Assembly: GCF_001417775.1 (NCBI RefSeq)
Contig: NZ_BBZJ01000013.1
Location: 1-64,000, forward strand
Length of the DNA: 64,000 nucleotides
Direction: 5' to 3'
Source: Streptomyces sp. TP-A0356
Lineage (GTDB): Bacteria; Actinomycetota; Actinomycetes; Streptomycetales; Streptomycetaceae
In this document: piece by piece, positions 25,902-34,398 of the stretch
How positions within the stretch are numbered: the first letter of the stretch is position 1
Layout: every line of letters begins with the position of its first letter
Position numbers and translations under genes: made by a program
Notes under the pieces: model-generated
Database searches by the model: none
Told to the model about the DNA's origin: nothing
Seen by the model: only the letters and a program-made list of their open reading frames with translations

Positions 25902-28604
25902 ATGACCGACCCCAACGCCATCCAGCCGAGCGAGCTCGACCAGCTCCCGGACCGCGACCCCGAGGAGACCGCCGAATGGCAGGCCTCCCTGGACGCCGTC
26001 GCCAGGGAGGCCGGGCCGCACCGTGCCGCGTACCTGATGCGCCGCACGCTGGAGCGCGCGGAGGGCGCCGGCATCACGCTGCCGAAGCTCCTGGAGACCG
26101 ACTACGTCAACACCATCCCGACCTCCGCCGAGCCGGCCGTGCCCGGTGACGAGGAGATGGAGCGGCGCATCACCGCGTGGAACCGGTGGAACGCGGCCGC
26201 GATGGTGACCCGCGGCAGCAAGTACGGCGTCGGCGGCCACATCGCCACCTTCGCCTCGGCGGCCTGGCTGTACGAGACCGGCTTCAACCACTTCTTCAAG
26301 GGCAAGGAGGGCGACGGCTCCGGCGACCAGCTGTACATCCAGGGCCACGCCTCCCCCGGCATCTACGCCCGCGCCTTCCTCGACGGCCGTCTGAACGAGC
26401 ACCACCTCGACAACTTCCGCCAGGAGGCCGGCGGCAACGGCCTGCCCTCCTACCCGCATCCGCGACGCCTGCCCTGGCTGTGGGAGTTCCCGACGGTGTC
26501 CATGGGTCTCGGCCCGCTGTCGGCGATCTACCAGGCGCGGTTCAACCGCTATCTCACCGACCGGGGCATCAAGGACGTCTCCCACTCCCACGTGTGGGCG
26601 TTCCTCGGCGACGGCGAGATGGACGAGCCCGAGTCGACGGCGGCGCTCGCGCTGGCCGCGCGTGAGGAGCTGGACAACCTCACCTTCGTCATCAACTGCA
26701 ACCTGCAGCGCCTCGACGGCCCGGTCCGCGCCAACTTCAAGATCGTGCAGGAGCTGGAGGCCCAGTTCCGCGGCGCCGGCTGGAACGTCGTCAAGACGCT
26801 GTGGGGCACGGCCTGGGACGAGCTGTTCGCGCTCGACACCACCGGCGCGCTCGTACGCCGCCTGCGCGAGGTACCGGACGCGCAGATCCAGACGTACCAG
26901 ACCCGCGGCGCCGCCTACATCCGCGAGGACTTCTTCGGCAAGGACCCGGCGCTCGCCGAGATGGCGAAGCTGCTGAGCGACGACAAGATCCTCGAGTGTT
27001 TCCACCTCTCCCGCGGTGGCCACGAGGCGCGCAAGGTCTACGCCGCCTACAGGGCCGCCGTCGAGCACAAGGGCGCCCCGACCGTGATCCTGGCCCAGAC
27101 GGTCAAGGGCCACACCCTCGGCGAGGGCTTCGCGTCGAAGAACGCCAACCACCAGATGAAGAAGCTGACGGTGGACGAGTTCAAGACGATGCGTGACCTG
27201 CTCGAACTGCCCATCCCCGACAGCGCCTTCGTCGACGGTGCGGTGCCCTACGGCCACCCGGGCGCCGACTCCCCCGAGGTCCGCTACCTCCAGGAGCGCC
27301 GCGCGGCCCTCGGCGGCCCCGCCCCGGCCCGCCGTACGCACGCCCCGGCGCCGCTGCCGGCCCCGGCCGAGAAGGCGTTCGCCTCGTTCGACAAGGGCTC
27401 CGGCTCGCAGAACGTGGCCACGACCATGGCGTTCGTCCGACTGGTCAAGGACCTGGTCCGTGACAAGGAGACGGGCAGGCGCTGGGTGCCGATCGTCCCG
27501 GACGAGGCGCGCACCTTCGGCATGGAGAGCCTGTTCCCCTCGCTGGGCATCTACTCCCCCAAGGGTCAGACGTACGAGCCGGTCGACCGCGACCAGCTGA
27601 TGTACTACAAGGAGGCCAAGAACGGCCAGATCCTCAACGAGGGGATCACCGAGGCCGGTTCGATGGCCGACTTCATCGCCGCTTCGACGTCGTACGCGAC
27701 GCACGGCGAGGCGATGATCCCGTTCTACATCTTCTACTCGATGTTCGGCTGGCAGCGTACGGCCGACCAGATGTGGCAGCTCGGCGACCAGCTGGGCCGC
27801 GGCTTCCTCGTCGGCGCCACGGCCGGCCGTACGACGCTGACGGGCGAGGGCCTGCAGCACGCCGACGGCCACTCGCCGGTGATCGCGGCGACGAACCCCG
27901 CCGCGCTGACGTACGACCCGGCGTTCGCGTACGAGATCGCGGTCATCGTGAAGGACGGTCTGCGCCGTATGTACGGCGAGGCGGCTCCGGGCGAGGACCC
28001 GAACGTCTTCTACTACCTCACCGTCTACAACGAGCCGCTGCCGCAGCCGGCCAAGCCGTCCGGTCTCGGCATCGACGAGGGCATCGTCAAGGGCCTGTAC
28101 CGCTTCAACACGGCGGAGTCGGCGGGGCTCACCCCCGCGGCCAACGCCCCGCGCATCCAGCTCCTCGGCTCCGGCACGGCGATCCACTGGGCGCTGCAGG
28201 CGCAGAAGCTGCTCGCCGAGGAGTGGGGCGTCGCGGCGGACGTGTGGTCGGCGACGTCCTGGTGCGAGCTGCGGCGCGACGCCATGGAGGCGGACGCGGC
28301 GCTGCTGCGGGGCGAGGAGCGGATCCCGTTCGTCCGTCAGGCGCTCCAGGGCGCCGAGGGTCCGGTGCTCGCGGTCTCCGACTACATGCGTCAGGTGCCC
28401 GACCAGATCGCGCAGTGGGTGGAGCAGGACTACTCCTCGCTGGGCGCCGACGGCTTCGGTCTGTCGGACACCCGTGAGGCGGCCCGCCGTCACTTCGGGG
28501 TCGACGCCCAGTCGATCGTCGTCGCGGCCCTGGCCCAGCTCGCCAGGCGCGGCGAGGTCAAGGCCACGGCCGTGAAGGAGGCCCGGGACCGGTACGGCCT
28601 GTAA
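25902..28604 (+). CDS. aceE: Pyruvate dehydrogenase E1 (homodimeric type)
   Basis: Thiamine-diphosphate enzyme that decarboxylates pyruvate and passes the acetyl group to lipoyl-E2. The 900-residue protein has the AceE landmarks [19 protein letters not shown], the thiamine-binding segment [12 protein letters not shown]...[11 protein letters not shown], and the C-terminal domain with [16 protein letters not shown] and [18 protein letters not shown] 25902 is preceded by gaggaaggcggcgac. No E2 gene is adjacent; SucB or an E2 elsewhere must be the partner. It ends at a strong terminator. Confidence 0.96.
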   Translation: MTDPNAIQPSELDQLPDRDPEETAEWQASLDAVAREAGPHRAAYLMRRTLERAEGAGITLPKLLETDYVNTIPTSAEPAVPGDEEMERRITAWNRWNAAAMVTRGSKYGVGGHIATFASAAWLYETGFNHFFKGKEGDGSGDQLYIQGHASPGIYARAFLDGRLNEHHLDNFRQEAGGNGLPSYPHPRRLPWLWEFPTVSMGLGPLSAIYQARFNRYLTDRGIKDVSHSHVWAFLGDGEMDEPESTAALALAAREELDNLTFVINCNLQRLDGPVRANFKIVQELEAQFRGAGWNVVKTLWGTAWDELFALDTTGALVRRLREVPDAQIQTYQTRGAAYIREDFFGKDPALAEMAKLLSDDKILECFHLSRGGHEARKVYAAYRAAVEHKGAPTVILAQTVKGHTLGEGFASKNANHQMKKLTVDEFKTMRDLLELPIPDSAFVDGAVPYGHPGADSPEVRYLQERRAALGGPAPARRTHAPAPLPAPAEKAFASFDKGSGSQNVATTMAFVRLVKDLVRDKETGRRWVPIVPDEARTFGMESLFPSLGIYSPKGQTYEPVDRDQLMYYKEAKNGQILNEGITEAGSMADFIAASTSYATHGEAMIPFYIFYSMFGWQRTADQMWQLGDQLGRGFLVGATAGRTTLTGEGLQHADGHSPVIAATNPAALTYDPAFAYEIAVIVKDGLRRMYGEAAPGEDPNVFYYLTVYNEPLPQPAKPSGLGIDEGIVKGLYRFNTAESAGLTPAANAPRIQLLGSGTAIHWALQAQKLLAEEWGVAADVWSATSWCELRRDAMEADAALLRGEERIPFVRQALQGAEGPVLAVSDYMRQVPDQIAQWVEQDYSSLGADGFGLSDTREAARRHFGVDAQSIVVAALAQLARRGEVKATAVKEARDRYGL

Positions 28605-28629
28605 GGGATCCTTGGCCGAAGGTCTGGTG

Positions 28630-28657
28630 AAGGGGTACGGCGGCCGCCGTACCCCTT
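28630..28657 (+). terminator. aceE terminator hairpin
   Basis: aaggggtacggcgg (28630-28643) is directly followed by its exact complement to 28657, a perfect 28-bp palindrome 26 bp after the aceE stop. Confidence 0.8.
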
Positions 28658-28688
28658 CCCTGTCGGTGGGGCCCGGCATCATGAACGC

Positions 28689-29681
28689 ATGCGTGCCGCC
28701 CGTCTGATCAAAATGGTGCTGCTGCTGCAGTCGCGGTCCGCCATGACCGCCGCCGAGCTGGCCCGTGAGCTGGAGGTGTCCGAACGGACCGTCACCCGGG
28801 ACGCGCAGGCGCTGTCGGAGGCGGGGGTTCCGGTGTACGCCGACCGGGGACGGGCCGGGGGCTACCGGCTCATCGGCGGGTACCGCACCCGGCTGACCGG
28901 ACTCGCGCGCGGCGAGGCCGAGGCGCTGTTCCTCAGCGGGGTGCCGGGGGCGGTGCGCGAGATGGGGTTGCAGGACGCGGCCTCCGCGGCCCGTCTGAAG
29001 GTGTCCGCGGCTCTGCTCCCGTCCCTGCGTGACGCCTCCCGTACGGCGGCGCAGCGGTTCCATCTGGACGCGCCCAACTGGTTCAAGGAGCCCGAGACTC
29101 CCGGGCTGCTGCCGGCCGTCGCGGACGCGGTGTGGGACGACCGCCGGATCACCGCGCGCTACCGGCGCGGCGAGGACGGCGAGGACGGCGAGGACGTGGT
29201 GGAGCGGCGACTGGAGCCGTACGGGCTCGTCCTGAAGGCGGGGGTCTGGTATCTGTGCGCGCGGGTTGCGGGGCAGGGAGCCTTCCGGGTCTATCGCATC
29301 GACCGCTTCACGGCCGTGGCGGCCGCCGGGGAACGGTTCGCGCGGGACGAGGAGTTCGATCTGCCCGCCTTCTGGGAGGAGCGGGCCGAGCAGTTCGCGC
29401 GGTCCATCCTGCGGGCCGAGGTCGTGGTGCGGCTTTCCGAGGTCGGGGCGCGCAGACTGCCGTACGCGGTCGATCCCCCGTCCGCCAGGGAGGCTCTGAA
29501 GAGCGCGGGCGCCCCGGACGGGCACGGATGGGTGACGGTGACCCTGCCGGTGGAGTCCGAGGAGGTCGCGCACACCCAACTCGCGGGGCTCGGGCCGGAG
29601 GTCGAGGTGCTGGCCCCCGAGCGGCTGCGCGCGCGTTTCGCGAGCGACGCGATACGGCTCGCGGGGCTCTACGGCCCCTGA
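28689..29681 (+). CDS. WYL-domain helix-turn-helix regulator (YafY type)
   Basis: A 330-residue transcription factor. The N-terminal HTH_11 domain (1-55) contains LLLQSRSAMTAAELARELEVSERTVTRD, and the C-terminal WYL domain holds the signature region LKAGVWYLCARV...FRVYRIDRF, thought to bind nucleic acid or nucleotide ligands. Such proteins often control DNA-damage or neighbouring genes. No obvious target operon lies downstream. Start ATG 28689; the gene is monocistronic after the aceE terminator. Confidence 0.9.
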   Translation: MRAARLIKMVLLLQSRSAMTAAELARELEVSERTVTRDAQALSEAGVPVYADRGRAGGYRLIGGYRTRLTGLARGEAEALFLSGVPGAVREMGLQDAASAARLKVSAALLPSLRDASRTAAQRFHLDAPNWFKEPETPGLLPAVADAVWDDRRITARYRRGEDGEDGEDVVERRLEPYGLVLKAGVWYLCARVAGQGAFRVYRIDRFTAVAAAGERFARDEEFDLPAFWEERAEQFARSILRAEVVVRLSEVGARRLPYAVDPPSAREALKSAGAPDGHGWVTVTLPVESEEVAHTQLAGLGPEVEVLAPERLRARFASDAIRLAGLYGP

Positions 29682-29737
29682 CGATCCGCCGCACTCCGCG
29701 TGCGTGCCACTCGCCGAGGGTCGATGCTGGTCCCGTG

Positions 29738-30256
29738 ATGGACGAGACGGAGTTCTGGGAGCTGGTGGACGGCAGCCGCGAGGCCGCCGAGGGCGACCCC
29801 GACGAGCAGGCCGACCAGCTCGTCGAACGGCTGCTGCGGCTGGACCCGGACTCCGTCCTGGACTTCGCCCGGCACTTCGAGTCCCGGTACAACCGCGCCT
29901 ACCGCTGGGACCTGTGGGGCGCCGCCTGGGTGCTGCTCGACGGGGCGAGTGACGACGCGTTCGACTTCTTCCGGTGCTGGCTGATCGGCCAGGGCCGGGA
30001 GGTCTTCGAGGGCGCCCTGCACGATCCCGACTCGCTCGCCGACCTCCTGGAGGACTTCGACGAGGAGGCCGACGGGGACGGCGAGGAACTCGGCTACGCG
30101 GCGGACGAGGCGTACGAGCAGCTCACCGGAACCGTGGCCCCCGACCTGGGCATCCCGCCCGCGGCGTCCGATCCGGAGGGAACGCCGTTCGACCTGGAGA
30201 ACGAGACGGTGCTCGCCGAGCGTTATCCCCGGCTGTGGGACCGCTTCAAGGGCTGA
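29738..30256 (+). CDS. DUF4240 domain protein
   Basis: A 172-residue very acidic cytoplasmic protein that begins MDETEFWELVDGSR, the usual opening of DUF4240. The central part (WDLWGAAWVLLDGASDDAFDFF and WLIGQGREVFEGAL) is the conserved core. The function is unknown; relatives are scattered among actinobacteria and are sometimes linked to toxin or immunity contexts, for which there is no evidence here. ATG 29738 is used (GTG 29735 is adjacent). Confidence 0.82.
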   Translation: MDETEFWELVDGSREAAEGDPDEQADQLVERLLRLDPDSVLDFARHFESRYNRAYRWDLWGAAWVLLDGASDDAFDFFRCWLIGQGREVFEGALHDPDSLADLLEDFDEEADGDGEELGYAADEAYEQLTGTVAPDLGIPPAASDPEGTPFDLENETVLAERYPRLWDRFKG

Positions 30257-30305
30257 GGCGGCGCACCGGCCGTCCCGCGGCTCACGCCACGCGTCGGCGG
30301 GTGGG

Positions 30306-30336
30306 GTCAGGGGGCACAGGTGGGCCCCCGCCTGAC
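30306..30336. terminator. Bidirectional terminator between convergent genes
   Basis: gtcaggggg... and ...cccccgcctgac form a hairpin with one bulged base, in the 108-bp gap between the DUF4240 gene and the convergent amidase gene. Confidence 0.6.
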
Positions 30337-30364
30337 CGGCGCCACGAGCTACAGGGGAAGGGGC

Positions 30365-31189
30365 TCACCGCCTGCCCTGCAGATGCGCGGCCTTGTCCCT
30401 GATGTACGGCAGGAGGGCGCTGAGGGCCGCACCGGGGCAGCTGGTCATATAGCCGTCGTTGTGGCCCGCGAGGGTGGGCAGAAGGGCGGTGGCGCCCGCC
30501 TCGTACCGGCTCAGCCCGTTGCTGGAGACGAGCCGGACCCGGGCGCGGGGATCGATGTCCGCGAGGCCCAGCTTCCATGCGGCCAGGGCGGCGATCGAAT
30601 CGGTCATCGGCCGGGGCACGGCCGTGCCCTCGGTGAAGGTGCCGATGGCGGCGATGCCCGAGGTGCGGTGGTTGAAGCCCTGGGTGTGGGCGCCGGTGAC
30701 GGCGCGTTCGATGCCGCCCGCGCGGCCCTCGTAGATCGTGCCGCAGCGGTCGACGAGGAAGTTGTAGCCGATGTCGTCCCAGCGGCGGTTGCCGATCTGA
30801 CCCGCGTACAGGGCCCGGATGATGCGGGGCACATCGGCGCACGCGTAGCCGTTGGGCGAGTCGGTGTGGTGCACGAAGACCGCGACGACCTTGTCGTCGT
30901 AGCGCGGGGGCGGCTGGGAGTTGGCGCCGTCGTCGGCCCAGGCCGACCTCGGCACGATGCGCGGCCTGGGCGCCACGTGCACGACGGCGGACCGGCCTTC
31001 GGCCGGGCGCGGTGGCCGGGAGGGACCGGCCGGCGACACCGCCGCCGTGCGCTCGACACCGGAGGCGCACACAAGCAGCGCGAGGACAGCGGCGAGCCCG
31101 GGGACAGTGCCGAGCAGCAGCAGGACGGCGCTCGGCGTGCGCAGCCGACGGCACCTTCGTGCCCCCCTCGCTCTTCGGAAGACACGCAT
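30365..31189 (-). CDS. Secreted peptidoglycan-recognition (amidase_2) protein
   Basis: Zinc amidase of the PGRP/N-acetylmuramoyl-L-alanine amidase fold, acting on cell wall. The 274-residue protein has a long Arg-rich N-terminus and a single hydrophobic segment (about 18-45) that is a signal peptide or anchor. The domain begins at RIVPRSAW. Likely zinc ligands are the His in FVHHTDS, the His in LAGHNDGY and the Cys in TSCPG; the IGYNFLVD segment carries the conserved Tyr. ATG 31189 is chosen because it gives a basic start before the hydrophobic stretch. It is divergent from the MarP-like gene with a 21-bp palindrome between them. Confidence 0.88.
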   Translation of the reverse strand: MRVFRRARGARRCRRLRTPSAVLLLLGTVPGLAAVLALLVCASGVERTAAVSPAGPSRPPRPAEGRSAVVHVAPRPRIVPRSAWADDGANSQPPPRYDDKVVAVFVHHTDSPNGYACADVPRIIRALYAGQIGNRRWDDIGYNFLVDRCGTIYEGRAGGIERAVTGAHTQGFNHRTSGIAAIGTFTEGTAVPRPMTDSIAALAAWKLGLADIDPRARVRLVSSNGLSRYEAGATALLPTLAGHNDGYMTSCPGAALSALLPYIRDKAAHLQGRR

Positions 31190-31250
31190 GGACCCACTGT
31201 CGGCCGGTTCCACCGCGCCCGCGATGGGTGGTCTGCCACCTGGCGGAACC

Positions 31251-31271
31251 AACGTCCCGGCCCGGGACGTT
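31251..31271. promoter_or_regulatory. 21-bp palindrome between amidase and MarP genes
   Basis: aacgtcccgg-c-ccgggacgtt is a perfect inverted repeat with 10-bp arms and one central base. It lies 62 bp upstream of the amidase ATG and 107 bp upstream of the MarP-like GTG, in a 188-bp divergent promoter region. This is a strong candidate for a dimeric repressor site controlling both cell-envelope genes. Confidence 0.65.
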
Positions 31272-31377
31272 TCTACAGGTCGACGCGTGCGTGGACGATT
31301 GCCCGGCGTCACACGCGCGTGGCTGATCACTGGACCCCTGCGGCGCGTACTAAGGGGTCCGAGAGAAAGGCGGCTTC

Positions 31378-32562
31378 GTGGACCTGCTCGACATCCTGCT
31401 GATGCTGGTGATCCTGGCCTACGCGGCGTCCGGCTACCGGCGCGGCCTGGTGGCCGGATGCGTCTCCCTGGCCGGCTTCGTGGGCGGTGCCGTCGTCGGC
31501 GTGTGGATCCTGCCGTGGGTGATGGAGCTGGTGACCCGGGGGACCACCGCGGCGACGGTGACGGCGGTGCTCACGGTGCTGGTCCCGGCGGCGGTGGGCC
31601 ACGAGCTGGCGGGACGCCTGGCGCTGAGGCTGCGGCGCGAGCTGGACCACGGGCCGCTGCGGGTGGTCGACGGGATCGGCGGGGCCGCGGCGAACACGGT
31701 GGCCGTGCTGATCGTGGCGTGGGTGGCCGCGAGCGTCCTGGGCGCGTCCTCGTCCGCGCTGGTCACGGGGGCGATACGGGACTCGCGGCTGCTGGTCGCC
31801 GTACAGAACGTGATGCCGGGCACCACCCCTACGTGGTTCTCGCGCGCCACGTCCGCGCTCACCCAGGCCGGATTCCCCCAGGTCTTCAATCCGTTCGAGA
31901 ACGAACCCACCGCCGGGGTGGCCAAGCCTTCCGGGGACAGCGTCACGCCGACCGCGACCAACGCCGCCAAGCTCAGCACGGTGAAGATCGAGGGGGCCTC
32001 GGGCACCCAGGGCCGTGAGGGAAGCGGCTTCGTGTACGCGGCGCGGCATGTGATGACCAACGCCCATGTGGTGGCGGGCATCGACCACCCGTCCGTCCGG
32101 ATCGGCGGCGTCGGGCCGTCGTACGCGGCGCGGGTGGTGCTGTTCGATCCCGACCGGGACGTGGCCGTGCTCTACGTGCCCGATCTGCGCGCGCCCGTGC
32201 TGCGCTTCGACGGCGGTGCGAAGCGCGGTGACGCAGCCGTGGTCGGGGGCTATCCGCAGGACGGCGACCTGACGCTGCGGGCCGCCACGGTCGCGAGCCG
32301 CATCCGGGCGACGGGCCAGAACATATACGGCTCGGACACGGTGACCCGCGAGATCTACTCGATACGCTCGACCGTCCTGCCCGGCAATTCCGGCGGCCCG
32401 CTGCTCACCACCGACGGCCGCGTCTACGGCGTCGTCTTCGCCCGCTCCACCTCCAACCAGGAGACCGGGTACGTCCTGACGGCCGACGAGGTCGCGAGCG
32501 ACGCGCAGCGCGCGGCGCACGCCACGACGGCGGTGGACACGGGCAGCCTGGTGACGTCGTGA
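31378..32562 (+). CDS. marP: MarP-type membrane serine protease (CvpA + trypsin domains)
   Basis: Extracytoplasmic protease anchored by a four-helix CvpA-like domain, of the family that in mycobacteria protects against acid stress by processing a cell-wall hydrolase. The 394-residue protein has helices within about 1-145, then a trypsin-fold domain with H230 (TNAHVVAG), D261 (DRDVAVLYV) and S338 (GNSGGP); these positions lie close to those of the mycobacterial enzyme. GTG 31378 follows gagaaaggcggcttc. The divergent neighbour is a peptidoglycan amidase, an attractive substrate candidate by analogy. Its stop codon is the first unit of a 15-bp repeat. Confidence 0.9.
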   Translation: MDLLDILLMLVILAYAASGYRRGLVAGCVSLAGFVGGAVVGVWILPWVMELVTRGTTAATVTAVLTVLVPAAVGHELAGRLALRLRRELDHGPLRVVDGIGGAAANTVAVLIVAWVAASVLGASSSALVTGAIRDSRLLVAVQNVMPGTTPTWFSRATSALTQAGFPQVFNPFENEPTAGVAKPSGDSVTPTATNAAKLSTVKIEGASGTQGREGSGFVYAARHVMTNAHVVAGIDHPSVRIGGVGPSYAARVVLFDPDRDVAVLYVPDLRAPVLRFDGGAKRGDAAVVGGYPQDGDLTLRAATVASRIRATGQNIYGSDTVTREIYSIRSTVLPGNSGGPLLTTDGRVYGVVFARSTSNQETGYVLTADEVASDAQRAAHATTAVDTGSLVTS

Positions 32563-32648
32563 CCCCTACAGGCGTGGTCCCTACAGGCATGACCCCGACA
32601 GGTGTGACCCCGACGGGCGCGCCCGACAGGCCTGCCCCCTACAGAGAG
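32559..32648. repeat. Six 15-bp repeats bridging two convergent stop codons
   Basis: Six contiguous 15-bp units (starts 32559, 32574, 32589, 32604, 32619, 32634), for example gtgacccctacaggc and gtggtccctacaggc. The MarP-like TGA (32560-32562) is in unit 1, and the GNAT stop, read on the minus strand (32639-32641), is in unit 6. Units 3 and 4 repeat TGA in the MarP frame. The repeat fills the whole 76-bp gap between the two genes. Confidence 0.85.
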
Positions 32649-33127
32649 CGGCCCATGAGCACGTCGTCGACGTACTCGCCCTCGATCAGGAACTCCTCGG
32701 GCAGGATCCCCTCCACCACGAATCCCTCGGACTCGTAGAGCTTGCGGGCCGGGCTGTTGTGCCCGAGGACACGCAGGGTGATGCGCCGCGCCCCACGCCG
32801 CCGGGCCTCGTCCTGCGCGGCCCGCAGCAACGCCCGGCCGACCCCGGCCCCGCGCGCCTCGTCGGCGACCGCGAGCCCCTGGATCTGGCGGACATGGGAG
32901 TTGCACTCCAGCGGCGTGGGGAACGCCAGCCGGATGTAACCCACGACGGCGCCGTCGAGTTCGGCGACAAGGTGGTCACGGGGCCCGAACCGCTCGCTGA
33001 AGAAGGGCTCGTACGGCGGCTGGGGTCGCGGCTGGACGGAGTGCAGCGGCGACCAGGTGATCCGGTCGAGTCGGCCGAGCGCCTCCTCGTCGTCGAGCCT
33101 GGCGAGACGTATGTGCGGAACGGGCAT
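32639..33127 (-). CDS. GNAT-family N-acetyltransferase
   Basis: A 162-residue acyl-CoA-dependent acetyltransferase. The acetyl-CoA loop is ARGAGVGRALLRAA (motif A R/QxxGxG/A), followed by LRVLGHNSPARKLYESEGF, the typical motif B of RimI-like enzymes. The substrate is unknown. Start ATG 33127 (MPVPHIRLARLDD). It diverges from the epimerase gene across 93 bp. Its stop codon is part of the 15-bp repeat shared with the MarP-like gene. Confidence 0.88.
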   Translation of the reverse strand: MPVPHIRLARLDDEEALGRLDRITWSPLHSVQPRPQPPYEPFFSERFGPRDHLVAELDGAVVGYIRLAFPTPLECNSHVRQIQGLAVADEARGAGVGRALLRAAQDEARRRGARRITLRVLGHNSPARKLYESEGFVVEGILPEEFLIEGEYVDDVLMGRSL

Positions 33128-33220
33128 GAGGGCCACTGTACGGCGGGTGCACGAGAACCCGTCCGGTGTTTCCCGGGCCGCCGGGCGGGTCGAACGGGGT
33201 GCGGCGTGCAGGATGGGCGC

Positions 33221-34123
33221 ATGGAACGTTCCCGAATCGCCGTGGCCGGTGGGTCCGGTCTCATCGGCAGCGCCCTGGTGCGGTCGTTGGCCGCGGACGG
33301 ACACGAGGTGGTGCGCCTCGTGCGCCGTAGGGCCCGCGGTGCGGACGAGGTCTGCTGGGATCCCGAGGGGCAGTACATCGACGCGGCCGGTCTGATCGGG
33401 TGCGACGCCGTGGTGAACCTGGCCGGGGCCGGTATCGGCGACCACCGCTGGACGGACGCGTACAAGAAGACGCTGCGCGACAGCCGGGTGCTGGGCACGG
33501 CGGCGCTCGCGGAGGTCCTCGCCTCCCTGCCCGAGCCGCCACGCGTCTTCGTGAGCGGCAGCGCGATCGGCTACTACGGCGAGACCGGGGACCGGGCGGT
33601 CGACGAGGACGCACCGCCCGGGGACGGCTTCCTTCCCTCGCTGTGTGTGGAGTGGGAGGAGGCAACGGCCCCGGCGCAGGAGGCGGGCGTGCGGACGGTG
33701 TTCGTGCGGACGGGGCTGGTGGTGGCCCGCGGGGGCGGCGCCTGGGGGCGGCTGTTCCCGCTGTTCCAGGCGGGGCTGGGCGGACGGATGGGGGACGGGC
33801 GCCAGTACTGGTCGTTCATCTCGCTGCACGACGAGGTGGCGGCGATCCGCCATCTGATCGACACCGAGGGGCTGTCGGGTCCGTTCAACCTGACGGCCCC
33901 GCGGCCGCTGACGAACGGTGAGATCACGGCGGCGATGGGGCGCGTGCTGCACCGGCCGACGCTCTTCCCGGTGCCCGCCCAGGCCCTGCGGCTGGCGCTC
34001 GGCGAGATGGCCGGGGACGTGCTCGGCAGTGCGCGGGTGCTGCCGGCGCGGCTGCTGGAGTCCGGGTTCTCGTTCGCGTTCCCGGGAATCGACGAGGCCC
34101 TGCGGGCCGCGCTGGAGCGGTAG
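33221..34123 (+). CDS. TIGR01777-family NAD(P)-dependent sugar-epimerase-like protein
   Basis: A 300-residue Rossmann-fold protein of the atypical SDR group (YfcH/SulA-like). It has the nucleotide-binding GGSGLIGSALVRSL, VNLAGAGIG, the active-site region SGSAIGYYGETGD, and a C-terminal DUF1731 part (PVPAQALRLALGEM, VLPARLLESGFSF). The physiological substrate is unknown for the family. ATG 33221 has ggatggg upstream. Its TAG stop is inside the first unit of a 22-bp repeat. Confidence 0.88.
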   Translation: MERSRIAVAGGSGLIGSALVRSLAADGHEVVRLVRRRARGADEVCWDPEGQYIDAAGLIGCDAVVNLAGAGIGDHRWTDAYKKTLRDSRVLGTAALAEVLASLPEPPRVFVSGSAIGYYGETGDRAVDEDAPPGDGFLPSLCVEWEEATAPAQEAGVRTVFVRTGLVVARGGGAWGRLFPLFQAGLGGRMGDGRQYWSFISLHDEVAAIRHLIDTEGLSGPFNLTAPRPLTNGEITAAMGRVLHRPTLFPVPAQALRLALGEMAGDVLGSARVLPARLLESGFSFAFPGIDEALRAALER

Positions 34124-34174
34124 CCGGGCCGCGCTGGAGCGGTAGCCGGGCCGTGCTGGAGCGGTAGTCGGGGG
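34109..34174. repeat. 22-bp tandem repeat spanning an epimerase stop codon
   Basis: Units gcgctggagcggtagccggg at 34109 and 34131 and gtgctggagcggtagtcggg at 34153 repeat at exactly 22 bp. Each contains the TAG that ends the gene (34121-34123 in unit 1). Decayed copies with a period of about 20 bp (ttgagcggcggtcgggg, ctgagcggcggtggggg, ctgggcggcggtcgggg) continue to about 34230. Confidence 0.88.
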
Positions 34175-34398
34175 CTTGAGCGGCGGTCGGGGGCTGAGCG
34201 GCGGTGGGGGGCCTGGGCGGCGGTCGGGGATGCTGTGGTCGACGTTCGACCGCATGCGACCGCCGTGCGACCGTGCACTGTTCATGCGCGACTTCACTTG
34301 ACCGTTCGCGGACCTACGCTCAACCCGAACTCCGGTATCCCTGACGCCTGTTGGGGGCATGACGTCTCCACCGGCCGCACAACCTCGAGGAGGGGCAC

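Noticed and set aside
25860..29579. 1,239-codon minus-strand open frame opposite aceE and the WYL gene
   Set aside because: Antisense shadow. aceE and the WYL regulator on the other strand have full family motifs.
30365..31189. Phage endolysin
   Set aside because: The amidase has a signal or anchor segment and PGRP-like ligands and lies among chromosomal envelope genes, with no holin or phage genes.
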